Source of the DNA: Allochromatium warmingii
Lineage (GTDB): Bacteria; Pseudomonadota; Gammaproteobacteria; Chromatiales; Chromatiaceae
NCBI RefSeq assembly: GCF_900107145.1
Contig: NZ_FNOW01000031.1
Coordinates: forward strand, 1-33,401
Direction of reading: 5' to 3'
Length of the DNA: 33,401 nucleotides
Under the pieces are notes generated by a model. It worked only from the letters and a program-made list of their open reading frames with translations. It was not told where the DNA came from and did no database searches. This document shows positions 1-11,651 of this stretch, piece after piece; the first letter of the stretch is position 1; every line of letters begins with the position of its first letter. The translations under genes were made by a program, and so were the position numbers.

Positions 1-85
1 GTTCGCGCTCTGACTTCGTGGACTCGCGTAGCTCCTGACGAATCGCGGGCGTGGTGCGGGCGTTGCGATGTAGGTTCAGATTCAT
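1..85 (-). CDS. IS481-like transposase, N-terminal fragment (runs off the window)
   Basis: The frame opens with ATG at 85 and continues past the window edge, giving 28 residues that begin MNLNLHRNARTTPAIRQEL. The pattern N-A-R-T-T-P-x-x-R near the start, followed by a polar helix, is what I remember from the N-terminal helix-turn-helix of IS481-type transposases. A purine-rich AAGGG lies about 10 bases upstream of the ATG. Only the very start is visible, so neither integrity nor the catalytic DDE residues can be judged. It could instead be another small HTH protein; the assignment rests on the short N-terminal signature alone. Confidence 0.45.
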   Translation of the reverse strand, partial: MNLNLHRNARTTPAIRQELRESTKSERE

Positions 86-99
86 GATTAGATGTTCCC

Positions 100-189
100 T
101 TAGGTCGGTGATAGTGTCGTCGGCAGTCGCCGCTTGGTCGTCTTCAGCTCATCACTGAGTGTGCGCAGTGCCTCGCGGGCTTGGAACAA
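100..189 (-). CDS. Possible 29-residue small protein of unknown function
   Basis: A short frame starts with TTG at 189 and stops with TAA at 100-102. It is preceded by a very good Shine-Dalgarno sequence (AAAAGGAG, 7 bases before the start), which is the main reason to list it. The product begins MFQAREALRTLSDELKTTKR and looks like a single amphipathic helix. The stop lies 15 bases before the ATG of the IS481-like frame. A one-base shift near 150 would join this helix to the frame upstream of that ATG, so it may be a decayed gene start. No family is recognised. Confidence 0.25.
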   Translation of the reverse strand: MFQAREALRTLSDELKTTKRRLPTTLSPT

Positions 190-233
190 AGGATAGCTCC
201 TTTTCGGAATATAATCCCACGGGACGGAACAAT

Positions 234-247
234 TAGTCTATAGACTA
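234..247. promoter_or_regulatory. 14-bp perfect palindrome, operator-like
   Basis: TAGTCTATAGACTA is a perfect palindrome. It sits about 45 bases upstream of the small minus-strand frame that starts at 189, next to an AT-rich -10-like stretch (TATATT on the minus strand near 208-213). A palindrome of this size beside a promoter usually binds a dimeric repressor, for example an autoregulating antitoxin or XRE-type protein. That role is inferred; no such regulator is visible inside the window. Confidence 0.4.
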
Positions 248-354
248 TAAGTCACAATAAATCAACCTAAGTCAGGGTGTTTATTGGCCAAGTTTCCACG
301 ATAAGTGCTATGGTTCGTTCCGGACATGCACCGGAGTCCAGCGATCAGGCAGGC

Positions 355-393
355 AAAAAAAATCCCCGTGTCTCAGAGAAACACGAGGATTTT
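355..393 (-). terminator. Rho-independent terminator of the tRNA-Asn gene
   Basis: On the minus strand AATCCTCGTGT pairs over 11 bp with ACACGGGGATT (one G-U pair) around a 9-base loop, followed directly by a run of T. It begins about 12 bases after the CCA end of tRNA-Asn, so it is the expected end of that transcript. Confidence 0.85.
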
Positions 394-404
394 CAACGCT
401 TATT

Positions 405-480
405 TGGCTCCCTGGGACGGGCTCGAACCGCCGACCTAGTGATTAACAGTCACCCGCTCTACCGACTGAGCTACCAGGGA
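405..480 (-). tRNA. tRNA-Asn (anticodon GTT)
   Basis: The minus strand folds as a standard 76-base tRNA. The acceptor stem is TCCCTGG/CCAGGGA, and the D-arm contains AGCTCAGTCGGTAGAGC. The anticodon stem-loop has GTT in a CTGTTAA loop, and the T-arm contains the GGTTCGAGCC motif. CCA is encoded at 405-407, as usual in gammaproteobacteria. It is followed by a strong terminator, which suggests a single-gene transcript. Confidence 0.97.
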
Positions 481-521
481 ATGTCATGAGCCGCGCATGA
501 TACGGCCCGATCAGACCCGCG

Positions 522-1712
522 TCAAGCGTTTTTTACCGCTTGCTCGATCCGATCCAACGCCTGCTCCAACGTCTCGCGGCTGGTGGCAATCGACAACCGC
601 AGATACCCGCCCAATCCAAACGCCGATCCGGGCACCACCGCCACACCCGCCTTCTCAATCAGAAACTCGCCCAAATCCAGATCGTTGTTCACCCCATCCA
701 GACTTTCAATCAGCTTCTGCACCTTCGGAAACACATAAAACGTCCCATCGGTCGGCAGACACTCGATGCCCGGAATCTGATTCAGCCGCTCAACTACAAA
801 ATCATGCCGCTCTTGGAACGCCTTGAGCATCACGCCGATGCAGTCCTGCGGCCCATCCAGCGCCGCCTGTGCCGCAACCTGCGAGATCGAGGTCGGATTC
901 GATGTGCTCTGTGATTGGATCGTGTTCATCGCCTTGATAATCGGCGCTGGCCCGCCCGCATAGCCGATGCGCCAGCCGGTCATCGCGTAGGCTTTGGACA
1001 CACCATTGAGCACCAGCGTGCGCGGCGCGAGATCGGGACAGGCGTTGAGAATGTTGACGAAGGGCGCAGAGCCCCAGCGAATGTGCTCGTACATATCATC
1101 AGTGGCGATGATGACTTTGGGGAAATCGCGCAACACCTCGCCGAGCGCCTCCAGTTCCTCGCGGCTGTAGGCCATGCCGGTCGGATTGGATGGACTGTTG
1201 ATGACCACCAGCCGCGTTTTTTCGTTCATCGCGCCCTTGAGTTGGGCCGGCGTGATCTTGAACGCCTGCGCCGCACCTGCCTGCACAAATACCGGCAGAC
1301 CGTCGGCCAGCAGCACCATATCGGGATAGGACACCCAATAGGGCGCCGGAATCACCACCTCATCACCCGGATCGAGCAGCGCCTGCGCCAGATTGAAGAA
1401 ACTCTGCTTGCCGCCGCACGAGACCAAAATCTGATTCGGCGCATAGTCCAGCCCGTTTTCGCGCTGAAACTTGGCGATGATGGCGCGTTTGAGTTCCGGT
1501 GTGCCGTCAACAGCGGTGTATTTGGTGAAGCCGGATTCGATAGCGCGGATGGCGGCGGCCTTGATGTGCTCGGGGGTATCGAAATCCGGCTCCCCGACGC
1601 CGAGTCCGATCACATCCTGGCCCTCGGCGCGGAGCGCGGCGGCGCGGGCGGTGATGGCAAGAGTCGGGGAGGGCTTGACGGCCTGGACGCGGGCGGCGAG
1701 CTTGGTGGTCAT
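522..1712 (-). CDS. aspC: Pyridoxal-phosphate-dependent aspartate aminotransferase (class I/II)
   Basis: A cytosolic 396-residue enzyme that most likely moves the amino group between aspartate and 2-oxoglutarate, linking oxaloacetate and amino acid metabolism. The N-terminus carries GLGVGEPDFDTP (about 36-47), typical of the subgroup Ib enzymes. NSPSNPTG at about 172-179 contributes to cofactor and substrate binding. The Schiff-base lysine is K240 in the motif SKAYAMTGWRIGY. The C-terminal RLSIATS segment carries the carboxylate-binding arginine. Length is normal and no lesion is seen. The gene is divergent from uvrB with about 120 bp between the two starts. The precise substrate is not proven by sequence, since related enzymes accept other amino acids. 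Confidence 0.93.
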   Translation of the reverse strand: MTTKLAARVQAVKPSPTLAITARAAALRAEGQDVIGLGVGEPDFDTPEHIKAAAIRAIESGFTKYTAVDGTPELKRAIIAKFQRENGLDYAPNQILVSCGGKQSFFNLAQALLDPGDEVVIPAPYWVSYPDMVLLADGLPVFVQAGAAQAFKITPAQLKGAMNEKTRLVVINSPSNPTGMAYSREELEALGEVLRDFPKVIIATDDMYEHIRWGSAPFVNILNACPDLAPRTLVLNGVSKAYAMTGWRIGYAGGPAPIIKAMNTIQSQSTSNPTSISQVAAQAALDGPQDCIGVMLKAFQERHDFVVERLNQIPGIECLPTDGTFYVFPKVQKLIESLDGVNNDLDLGEFLIEKAGVAVVPGSAFGLGGYLRLSIATSRETLEQALDRIEQAVKNA

Positions 1713-1833
1713 GGACGAAAGTACCTAGATGGCCCTGATGGCTGGATTCGTGGTTAAGTGGCCCACAATAATAGCGAATCGCCCGCTGTCCGACACTCGA
1801 ATCGCACGTCGCGCTCGCCCCGAGGTTGCTTGC

Positions 1834-3840
<2,007 letters not shown>

Positions 3841-3999
3841 TGGATGAGTTAATCGGCGCAGAGCGGCACAGAACACATAATGCTTGCAATCTGGGTAGTG
3901 GTAGTGCCCTAGTTTATAAGATTTGATGCCGTCTATCGTAATCAATAAACCCTATCGATTAAGGCGCTACCTTTACTCGAAATTGAATCGGTAAAATCA

Positions 4000-5079
4000 A
4001 TGATAATGCCTCAAAACGCGCCCATTCAATCGCTCCGCACAGCCTGCGTCGGGTGTCTACTCGGCACGGCGGTTGGTGATGCGTTGGGATTGCCATACGA
4101 AGGACTCACACCGCGCCGCGCTGCCCGCTTGCTCGGCCCAGCGGAGCACCAGCGATTGCTCGGACGCTGGGGGATGATCTCCGATGATACCGAACACACC
4201 GCGATGGTTGCGCAGGCATTGCTTGTCAGCGGCGGCAATCTGGATCGCTTCCGGCGTTCGCTGGCGTGGCGGTTGCGCTGGTGGTTTTTGGGGTTGCCGG
4301 CGGGGATCGGCTGGGCGACCCTGCGGGCGATTCTCCGGCTCTGGATCGGGATTCGTCCTGAGCGCAGTGGCGTGTATTCGGCGGGCAACGGCCCAGCGAT
4401 GCGGGCGGCGATTCTCGGCGTCGCCGTCGCCGATTCGGTCGCGTTGCGGGCACTGGTGCAAGCAAGTGCGCGGCTGACCCATACCGATCCGTTAGCCGAA
4501 TCCGGCGCTTGGGCGGTTGCTTGGGCGGCACGCTCGGCGAGCCTAGGACTGGTAGAGCCAGCGCAGTATCTCAGTGTCGTGCGTGAGACGCTGGCTGCCG
4601 ATGGGCAGGTGCTTACGGGATTGATTGAACAGGCAGTCGTGTCAGTCAATGCCGGTGAATCGACCGAATATTTTGCGCAGGCGCTGGGTTTAGCGCAGGG
4701 TGTATCCGGTTATGTGTGTCATACGGTGCCAGTCGCTATTCACGCTTGGTTAGCGCATCCGCAGGATTATCGCGCCGCAGTTGGTGCTGTTATTCGCTGT
4801 GGTGGTGATACTGATTCGACGGCAGCTATTGTCGGCGGGATTCTCGGTGCCGCTGTCGGGCCGGCAGGCATTCCGCACGCTTGGCTGCATGGCATGATTG
4901 ACTGGCCGCGCTCGGTGCGCTGGCTGGAGCGACTCGGCGAGCGTTTAGCACGCAGTCGCATGACCGGACAGCGGCAGCGCCCGCTACCGCTATGTGTGCC
5001 CTGTGTGTTGCTACGCAATGCGGTGTTTATGTTGATTGTGTTAGCGCATGGTGTGCGGCGCTTGCTACCGCCGTATTAA
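4000..5079 (+). CDS. ADP-ribosylglycohydrolase (DraG/ARH family)
   Basis: The 359-residue product belongs to the family that hydrolyses ADP-ribose from proteins or small molecules using two magnesium ions. The glycine-rich opening GCLLGTAVGDALG is at about 18-30. The metal-binding motif SDDTEHT is at 61-67, and the second metal motif GGDTDSTAA is at 268-276; together these are the family signature. The natural substrate (arginine, serine or thymidine ADP-ribose) cannot be told from sequence. Two ATG codons six bases apart (4000 and 4006) could both serve as start. About 160 bp separate it from uvrB, so it may have its own promoter. It runs convergently into trkH with only 14 bp between stops. 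Confidence 0.88.
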   Translation: MIMPQNAPIQSLRTACVGCLLGTAVGDALGLPYEGLTPRRAARLLGPAEHQRLLGRWGMISDDTEHTAMVAQALLVSGGNLDRFRRSLAWRLRWWFLGLPAGIGWATLRAILRLWIGIRPERSGVYSAGNGPAMRAAILGVAVADSVALRALVQASARLTHTDPLAESGAWAVAWAARSASLGLVEPAQYLSVVRETLAADGQVLTGLIEQAVVSVNAGESTEYFAQALGLAQGVSGYVCHTVPVAIHAWLAHPQDYRAAVGAVIRCGGDTDSTAAIVGGILGAAVGPAGIPHAWLHGMIDWPRSVRWLERLGERLARSRMTGQRQRPLPLCVPCVLLRNAVFMLIVLAHGVRRLLPPY

Positions 5080-5093
5080 GACGGCCTCGCCCA

Positions 5094-6539
5094 TCACTGC
5101 CGCCAAAACGCTGGCATCAATAAAATCAACAGCGTGAAGATTTCCAAGCGTCCGGCCAACATCCCAAAAATACCCAGCCATTTAATCACCGAATCGACGG
5201 TGGCGAAGGTCACCGCTACCTCACCTAAGCCCGGGCCACAGAGATTGACCGTCGTAAACACTGCGCCGAATGCCGATTCCAAATCCAGCCCAGCGGCCAT
5301 CATCGCCACAGTCAGCAGCAGACAGGTCACGACATAGAGCACATAAAATCCCCAGACCGAGAACAGCACATCGTCTTTGACTGCCCGCTGGCCGACCTTA
5401 ACCTGTAACACGGCATGAGGATGCGCGAACTGGAGCAACTGCCGCACGCCAAGTTTGGCCAGCAGCATCACGCGCAGCACCTTGATCCCGCCCGCCGTGG
5501 AGCCGCCACAACCACCTGTAAACGACAGGATCACCAACACCAGCGGAATATGCAGCGGCCAATCGGCAAAGACGGCGGTACCAAAGCCGGTGCTCGTCAG
5601 GATCGAGGCGACCTGAAACGTGCCATGCCGCAGCGCCTCCCAGCCATCAGCATAGGTGCCGGCCCAGGAGAGACTCGCGGCGATGAACAGCGAACTGCCG
5701 AGAAAGATCAAGCCAAAGGTGCGGGTTTCGGGATCGGTGACATAGGCGCGGAGATTCCAGTCGCGCCACGCAACAAAATGAATGGCGAAGTTCACGCCAC
5801 CGGCCAGCATGAACACAATCGTGATCGCCTCGATCAGCGGGCTATCAAAATAGGCAATGCTGGCATCATGGGTTGAAAAACCGCCGGTCGCCACCGTCGC
5901 AAAGGCATGACCGACGGCATCAAATACGGTCATACCCGCCAACCAAAACGCCAGCGCACAGGCTGCTGTCAGCCCAAAATACAGCGACCACAGCACGCGC
6001 GCGGTTTCGCTGATACGCGGGGTCGGTTTGTCATGCTTGGCCACGCCCGAAGCTTCGGCGCGATAGAGCTGCATCCCACCGACGCCCAGCAGTGGCAAGA
6101 TGGCCACCGCCAGCACGATCACGCCCATACCGCCGAGCCACTGGATCTGTTGACGATGATAGAGAATCGACGGCGGCAAGCGGTCGAGTCCCGCAATCAC
6201 CGTCGCGCCTGTGGTCGTAAACCCGGACACCGACTCAAAGACCGCATCGGTGAGCGTCAGATGCAGCCCAAATAAAAACGGCAGCGCCCCGACTAGCCCC
6301 AGCAGCGCCCAGAACAACGCCACGATGACAAAGCCGTCATGGACGGACAGTTCACTGTGAGCGCGGAGATTGGGCAGCCAGAGCAGCAGCCCGGCGGCCA
6401 GCGTCACGATCCAGGCGTTGATAAAGACCGACACCTGACCATCTTGATACACCAGCGCCAGCAGCAGCGATGGCAGAAAACTCAGGCTGTAGAGCAGCAA
6501 CAGCAGACCGAATAGCCGAATAATGGCGCGCCAGTGCAT
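5094..6539 (-). CDS. trkH: Trk/Ktr-type potassium uptake membrane subunit TrkH
   Basis: A 481-residue inner-membrane potassium channel subunit that works with the cytoplasmic NAD-binding regulator TrkA. Four pore-loop repeats carry the filter glycines: SGFTTTGATV, ATVATGGFSTHD, ILTSTGFGT and TVNLCGPGLG. Hydrophobic segments between them match the four-fold M1-P-M2 fold. The conserved GGMGVIVLAVAILPLLGVGG stretch follows the first pore loop. Length equals that of typical TrkH. No trkA is in the window, so the partner is encoded elsewhere. It is convergent with the ADP-ribosylglycohydrolase and lies 54 bp downstream of the histidine kinase on the same strand. Confidence 0.95.
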   Translation of the reverse strand: MHWRAIIRLFGLLLLLYSLSFLPSLLLALVYQDGQVSVFINAWIVTLAAGLLLWLPNLRAHSELSVHDGFVIVALFWALLGLVGALPFLFGLHLTLTDAVFESVSGFTTTGATVIAGLDRLPPSILYHRQQIQWLGGMGVIVLAVAILPLLGVGGMQLYRAEASGVAKHDKPTPRISETARVLWSLYFGLTAACALAFWLAGMTVFDAVGHAFATVATGGFSTHDASIAYFDSPLIEAITIVFMLAGGVNFAIHFVAWRDWNLRAYVTDPETRTFGLIFLGSSLFIAASLSWAGTYADGWEALRHGTFQVASILTSTGFGTAVFADWPLHIPLVLVILSFTGGCGGSTAGGIKVLRVMLLAKLGVRQLLQFAHPHAVLQVKVGQRAVKDDVLFSVWGFYVLYVVTCLLLTVAMMAAGLDLESAFGAVFTTVNLCGPGLGEVAVTFATVDSVIKWLGIFGMLAGRLEIFTLLILLMPAFWRQ

Positions 6540-6593
6540 CGTTAGGCCATGTTATGAATTTAAAAAAAGACGGGTGGCGAGTCGGCAATCGCA

Positions 6594-9500
6594 TCAGCAA
6601 CCGAGGTGCTGTGATACAGCGTCTAACGCCGCCAATGCGGCCGCAAAATCATACGCCTCAATCGCCTGCGTCATCTGCCGCACCACAGGTTCGAGCGTCG
6701 GTTCTGTCAACACGGGCGCGATCTCGGCGATGACATCCGCTGCGGCGGTATCATCCTTGCACAACAGCGCCCGCAACTGCGCCAAGCGGGGAGCCAGCGT
6801 TGCTAGATCGACTGCCGCATCTGCCGCACCGAGCGCGGTAGCTCCCACTGTTTCCAGTATTTCAAGCTGCGCCAGCCCCGTGAGCACAATGTCTAACTGC
6901 GTGAGCGTTGCGGCGAGGGCTGCCGCAATCTGTGCCTCTGACTGCGCATCCGATTCGCCGACCTGACAGGCCCGCTCCAATGCCTGTGCCGCTGTCTGCA
7001 CCGCAGTTGCAGCGATATTGCCGGCGACCCCTTTGAGCGTGTGCGCACAGCGGATTGCGGCCTGTGGATCGTCCGCCGCCCGCGCCGCTGCAAATTGGGC
7101 GGCAAAGTCCTGTTGACTGTCGCGAAAACGCCGCAACAGCTTGCGATAGAGCCGCGTATCGTGCTGACTGATGGCTAATCCGGCGGGCAGATCGAGACCG
7201 GGCATGTTATCTGGCAGATCAGCGGCTGCTGATGCTGCTGATGCTGCTGGCGCGTCAAGCACACTGGGCGTAGCAGTGGTGAGCGGCTGTGGCTGTGCTG
7301 GATGAATCCATTTGGCCAGCGTGCAGAACATTTCGCGCACATTGATCGGCTTGCCGATATGGTCATTCATGCCCGCCGCCAATGCCCGTTCGCGGTCGCC
7401 GCTCATCACATTCGCCGTCATCGCAATCACCGGCAGCGCCGCGTATTCAGGATGCTCACGAATGGCGCGGGTGGCGGTGTAGCCGTCCATCACCGGCATC
7501 TGACAATCCATCAGTATCCCATCGAATTGCGCCACCGCGAGCCGGTCGAGCGCCTCCTGACCGTTGTTGGCGATCTCGACGCGCAGGCCGTGACTGGTCA
7601 ACAGCTCTAGCGCCAATTCTTGATTGAGTTCGTTATCTTCCACCAACAGCACCCGCGCCCCGCGCAACTGCGCTGTGACTTCGGGCGTGACCGCTTGACG
7701 CGGCGTGGTCGGGCGCGTGAGCAAAGCTGTATCGTGCCCGATGGCCCGCATCAGGGTGTCAAACAGGATCGCGGGCGTCACCGGCTTGGTCAGAAACCCA
7801 GCGATATTCAGATCCGCACCCGCTTGCCGCGCTTCCTCGCGTCCGTAAGCCGTGACCATGATGAGCGTCGGCGCATGGGTGAGTTCAACCAGATTGCGCA
7901 CGCGCTGCATGGTGGCGATGCCGTCGAGTCCGGGCATTTTCCAATCCATCAGCACCACATCGAAGGGCGCGAGCTGATCGGTTTCGCGCAGGCGCATAAT
8001 CGCCTCGGCACCACCGGCCACACACTCGACGGCAAAGCCGAGCGCAATCAACATGCGGCTGAGAATCTCGCGGGCACTGGCATTGTCATCGACGACCAGC
8101 ACGCGATAGATGCGCCCAAGCGGTTGCATCCGCAGCGGCGCAGCGGTCAGCGGTTCGTGCTGGCGTCCAAGTCGCACCGTGAAATGAAAGGTACTGCCGA
8201 CACCGACTTCACTCTCGACGCCAATCTCGCCGCCCATCAACTCGGTCAGCCGTTTGGAAATCGCCAGCCCCAAGCCGGTGCCGCCATATTTGCGCGTGGT
8301 GGACATATCGGCTTGACTAAAGGACGTAAACAGCCGCGCTTGTTGCTCCAGCGTCAAGCCAATGCCGGTATCGCGCACGCTAAAACCCAGTCGCACCCAG
8401 TCCTCAGCCACGTCCACTGCCCGCACGGTAATTAAAATCTCGCCGCCCGGATCGGTGAATTTCACCGCGTTATTGCCAAGATTGAGCAAAATTTGCCCCA
8501 AACGCAGCGGATCGCCAATCAGCGCACAGGGCGCAGCGGGCGGTAAATCGAACATCAATTCAACGCCCTTTTCTTCCGCTTTCAGACCGACAAGATTGGC
8601 GAGATTATCCATCACCTCTTCGAGCCGGAATGGAATCGCTTCAATATCGAGCTTACCGGCTTCGATTTTCGAGAAATCGAGAATATCGTTAATAATACCG
8701 AGCAGTGCTTCAGCGGAACGATGTACTTTTTCAATATAATTGCGCTGGCGGCTATCGAGATCGGTTTGCAGGGCTAAATGCGCCATACCGATAATCGCAT
8801 TCATCGGTGTGCGAATTTCATGGCTCATATTGGCCAGAAAACTTGATTTAGCCTGGGTGGCTTCTTCAGCTTGTTCTTTGGCGGCTAACAGTTCAGCTTC
8901 AACAGCTTTGCGATCCGTAATATCAATCACGGTTCCAGCTAAATCCAGCGGCAACCCGTTGGCATCATAGCTGGCTTGACCCTGTTCATAAACATGATGC
9001 ACCGCGCCGAAGCGATCACAGATCCGATATTCAACCGTATACGGGCGATGGGCACTAATCGCCGCATCAATAGTCGTCGCGACATGCGCGACATCATCAG
9101 GATGAATCAAACTGGTATAGGTTCGTACCGCATTCTGAATTAACTCACTGGCCGGATAGCCGGACAGCCGCTCGATTTCATCGCTGATAAACAGCATTGT
9201 CCAATCTGAATCAATCAGACAACGAAATACCGTGCCCGGAATAGTACCAACCAGCGTGCGGAATAATTGCTCGCGGGCGGCTAATTCCTGGGCAGCGCGT
9301 TTGCGTTCACTGATATTTTTAAATACGACGACCACACCCACTAATTGCCCAGCGTTAATCATCGGCACGGCGACATATTCGACTTCTAAACTGGTGCCAT
9401 CCTGTCGCCACAGCACTTCATCTTCGACCTGATGGCGCGAGCCGTTGCGGTAAGCCGCTTCTATCGGGCAATCACAGGCCGCATACGGTCGCCCATCAGC

Positions 9501-10487
9501 GTGCGAGTGATGCACCGTAGCATGTAGCGGACGTCCGAGCAGTGCTCCGGGCGGATAGCCGAGCATGTCGGTCGCGGCGCGGTTGCAGAAGCTGATGCGC
9601 CCGTCACCATCCATGCCGATGATGCCTTCGCCGGCTGAGTCGAGAATGAGTTCACTGCGTGCGAGCGCCGCTTGTGCCAACGCCTCGACCTGCTTGGTGG
9701 CGGTTAGATCTTGGCTCATCGCGACAAAATGCGTCGGTGTGCCGCTGGCATCCGTCACCGGCGCAATAGAGACGGCGACCCAAAATAATTCGCCGCTTTT
9801 GCGTCGATTACACAGCTCGCCATGCCAAACCTGACCGGCAAGAATCGTGTTCCAGAGCTCGGCATAGCGTTCCGGTGGGGTCAGATCGCTTTTGAGCAGC
9901 CGCGGATTCTGGCTAATCGCCTCATCGCGTTCATAGCCGGTGATGCGGGTAAAGGTCGGATTGACGTGTTCGATACAGCCATCAATCGAGGTGATGACGA
10001 TGCTCAATGGGCTTTGCTCGACGACCTGCGCCAGCGTGCGCCATTCCTGCGCCCGCGCTTCGACCAGCACTTGCATGCGCGTTCGGGTGCGCTCGCCAAG
10101 CCAGAGCAACAGTGCTCCGAGTGTCAAGACCAACAGGGCCAGACTCACCAGCGCCCCAAGCACTAACCAGTGCGCGGTCAGGGTGACGGCGGCGGTGTCA
10201 AGCTGTTCTAAGCCGAGATAGGCGACCACCAGCGCGGCGGCCAGTACCAGCATCACGCCTGAAGCGACAAGCTGACGCAAACGCCGACGGTCAAACCAGC
10301 GATCTTCCAGACCCTGCCGCAGATGACGCAGCGCCAGCACGATCAACACCAACACGCTGGCGATAGCCGTGAACACGATCAGCATGAGCACGGGCGCTTG
10401 AACACTCAACGCCAGCACCGCCAGTAGGGTTATTAGCGATAAGGCCAATAACAGCAGGGTGGCCAACCCGCTCCAAAAGGATTTCAT
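6594..10487 (-). CDS. Hybrid sensor histidine kinase with three PAS, two receiver and one HPt domain
   Basis: A 1297-residue membrane phosphorelay protein. Two hydrophobic regions (about 10-50 and 75-130) anchor it. Three PAS domains follow at about 150-265, 270-392 and 405-527. The HisKA domain has the phosphorylated H556 in SHEIRTPMN. The ATPase domain shows GNNAVKF (N box), DTGIG and GGTGLGLAI. Receiver 1 has D848 in VLMDWKMP and receiver 2 has D994 in [12 protein letters not shown]. The HPt domain carries H1149 in [10 protein letters not shown]. All phosphotransfer residues are present, so it can run a full His-Asp-His relay. Its ATG overlaps the stop of the HD-GYP response regulator by 4 bp, so the two are translationally coupled. 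The ligands of the PAS domains are unknown. Confidence 0.95.
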   Translation of the reverse strand: MKSFWSGLATLLLLALSLITLLAVLALSVQAPVLMLIVFTAIASVLVLIVLALRHLRQGLEDRWFDRRRLRQLVASGVMLVLAAALVVAYLGLEQLDTAAVTLTAHWLVLGALVSLALLVLTLGALLLWLGERTRTRMQVLVEARAQEWRTLAQVVEQSPLSIVITSIDGCIEHVNPTFTRITGYERDEAISQNPRLLKSDLTPPERYAELWNTILAGQVWHGELCNRRKSGELFWVAVSIAPVTDASGTPTHFVAMSQDLTATKQVEALAQAALARSELILDSAGEGIIGMDGDGRISFCNRAATDMLGYPPGALLGRPLHATVHHSHADGRPYAACDCPIEAAYRNGSRHQVEDEVLWRQDGTSLEVEYVAVPMINAGQLVGVVVVFKNISERKRAAQELAAREQLFRTLVGTIPGTVFRCLIDSDWTMLFISDEIERLSGYPASELIQNAVRTYTSLIHPDDVAHVATTIDAAISAHRPYTVEYRICDRFGAVHHVYEQGQASYDANGLPLDLAGTVIDITDRKAVEAELLAAKEQAEEATQAKSSFLANMSHEIRTPMNAIIGMAHLALQTDLDSRQRNYIEKVHRSAEALLGIINDILDFSKIEAGKLDIEAIPFRLEEVMDNLANLVGLKAEEKGVELMFDLPPAAPCALIGDPLRLGQILLNLGNNAVKFTDPGGEILITVRAVDVAEDWVRLGFSVRDTGIGLTLEQQARLFTSFSQADMSTTRKYGGTGLGLAISKRLTELMGGEIGVESEVGVGSTFHFTVRLGRQHEPLTAAPLRMQPLGRIYRVLVVDDNASAREILSRMLIALGFAVECVAGGAEAIMRLRETDQLAPFDVVLMDWKMPGLDGIATMQRVRNLVELTHAPTLIMVTAYGREEARQAGADLNIAGFLTKPVTPAILFDTLMRAIGHDTALLTRPTTPRQAVTPEVTAQLRGARVLLVEDNELNQELALELLTSHGLRVEIANNGQEALDRLAVAQFDGILMDCQMPVMDGYTATRAIREHPEYAALPVIAMTANVMSGDRERALAAGMNDHIGKPINVREMFCTLAKWIHPAQPQPLTTATPSVLDAPAASAASAAADLPDNMPGLDLPAGLAISQHDTRLYRKLLRRFRDSQQDFAAQFAAARAADDPQAAIRCAHTLKGVAGNIAATAVQTAAQALERACQVGESDAQSEAQIAAALAATLTQLDIVLTGLAQLEILETVGATALGAADAAVDLATLAPRLAQLRALLCKDDTAAADVIAEIAPVLTEPTLEPVVRQMTQAIEAYDFAAALAALDAVSQHLGC

Positions 10488-11539
10488 GGAACGGTGTGAT
10501 CGTTCGGCATTTGCTCGGCATAACGGGCCTGAATATCGAGCACCTGCGGCAATACCGAGAGAAAAGCGGGCACTAATTGCGGATCAAAATGTGAGCCAGC
10601 GCCATCTTTCAGCAATGCAACGGCTTGTTCAACCGGCCAAGCGCGTTTATAGGGGCGTTCTGAAGTCAGCGCATCAAAAACATCGGCAATCGCCACAATC
10701 CGCCCGACACGCGGAATAGCTTCAGCGACTAAGCCATTGGGATATCCAGAGCCGTCCCATTTTTCGTGATGCGTCAAGGCAACAATTCGCGCCATCTCTA
10801 ATAAATCCGAATCGCCCGCATCGCCGAGAATATCAGCTCCGATTTGGCTATGCGTTTGCATAATCGCCCATTCTTCCGCATCGAGCTTACCGGGCTTTTG
10901 CAGAATACGATCAGGAATCCCGATTTTGCCAATATCGTGCATCGGCGCGGCATTAAGTAATAATTCCGCTTCGGTTGCGCTCATCCCGACCGCCTCGCCG
11001 AGAAGATGCGAATAATGACTCATGCGAATCACATGCAGGCCGGTTTCATTATCTTTATATTCTGCCGCTCGCCCGAGGCGCTGAATAATGCGCAAGCGCG
11101 TTTCATGCAGCCGCGCTGTTTGCTCGCGCACCTTGCCATCGAGCACGCGGTTTTGATCGTAGAGGGCTAATTGCGTGCGCACTCGTGCTTGCACGACCGG
11201 CGGACTAATCGGCTTGGTAATATAATCAACCGCGCCCAATTCAAAACCGCGAATTTCATCTTCAATGCCGATTTTGGCCGTCACAAAGATGACTGGAATA
11301 TGGCGCGTAGTAAAATCTTCTTTTAATTGACGACAGACCTCAAAGCCATCGACGCCCGGCATCATAATATCGAGCAAAATCATATCTGGCGGATCACCGG
11401 AGCGTACAATTTGCAGCGCCCGTTCACCGCGAGTGGCGGCCTTGACGTTGTAATCAGCTTTTAAGGTATTGACCAACAAATCAATATTTGCTGGCGCATC
11501 ATCGACGACCAGAATTGTCTGCTTGTGCGCGTCGGTCAT
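10484..11539 (-). CDS. Two-component response regulator with HD-GYP c-di-GMP phosphodiesterase domain
   Basis: A 351-residue cytosolic regulator, probably the output partner of the overlapping hybrid kinase. The receiver domain has the acidic pair D13/D14, phospho-acceptor D57 in LLDIMMPG and K109 in ITKP. A short helical linker (about 127-150) leads to an HD-GYP domain with the metal pair H201-D202 in [11 protein letters not shown], the HHE motif at 257-259 and GYP at 265-267 in DGSGYPNGL. All metal ligands and the GYP triad are present, so it is expected to hydrolyse c-di-GMP when phosphorylated. It is the first gene of the two-gene unit and is preceded by a repeat-rich 112-bp spacer. Confidence 0.94.
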   Translation of the reverse strand: MTDAHKQTILVVDDAPANIDLLVNTLKADYNVKAATRGERALQIVRSGDPPDMILLDIMMPGVDGFEVCRQLKEDFTTRHIPVIFVTAKIGIEDEIRGFELGAVDYITKPISPPVVQARVRTQLALYDQNRVLDGKVREQTARLHETRLRIIQRLGRAAEYKDNETGLHVIRMSHYSHLLGEAVGMSATEAELLLNAAPMHDIGKIGIPDRILQKPGKLDAEEWAIMQTHSQIGADILGDAGDSDLLEMARIVALTHHEKWDGSGYPNGLVAEAIPRVGRIVAIADVFDALTSERPYKRAWPVEQAVALLKDGAGSHFDPQLVPAFLSVLPQVLDIQARYAEQMPNDHTVP

Positions 11540-11567
11540 AAAAACAGTCTCTTGAATTTAGGAGAGC

Positions 11568-11650
11568 GATCAGCGGCCAGCGGTGTGATGCGGTGGTTCG
11601 AGCAGGACGCCAACCGCTTAAAGCTGGAAGCTGACGGCTGGCCGCTGATC
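11568..11650. repeat. Period-7 GCTG repeat with flanking 14-bp inverted repeat
   Basis: The spacer between the HD-GYP regulator and the diguanylate cyclase holds units AAAGCTG, GAAGCTG, ACGGCTG and GCCGCTG in exact 7-bp phase from 11620 to 11647, with a weaker unit just before. GATCAGCGGCCAGC at 11568-11581 is the exact reverse complement of GCTGGCCGCTGATC at 11637-11650, so the element can form a stem with a 55-base loop. The same period-7 pattern recurs near 25.8, 27.7 and 28.9 kb. Confidence 0.7.
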
Positions 11651-11651
11651 A

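Noticed and set aside
915-1757. 280-codon plus-strand frame opposite the aminotransferase
   Set aside because: It is an antisense shadow of a well-supported gene in GC-rich DNA.
7220-7260. Period-7 repeat inside the histidine kinase gene
   Set aside because: The GATGCTGCT runs encode an Ala/Ser linker with period 3 to 9 and do not follow the 7-bp phase.
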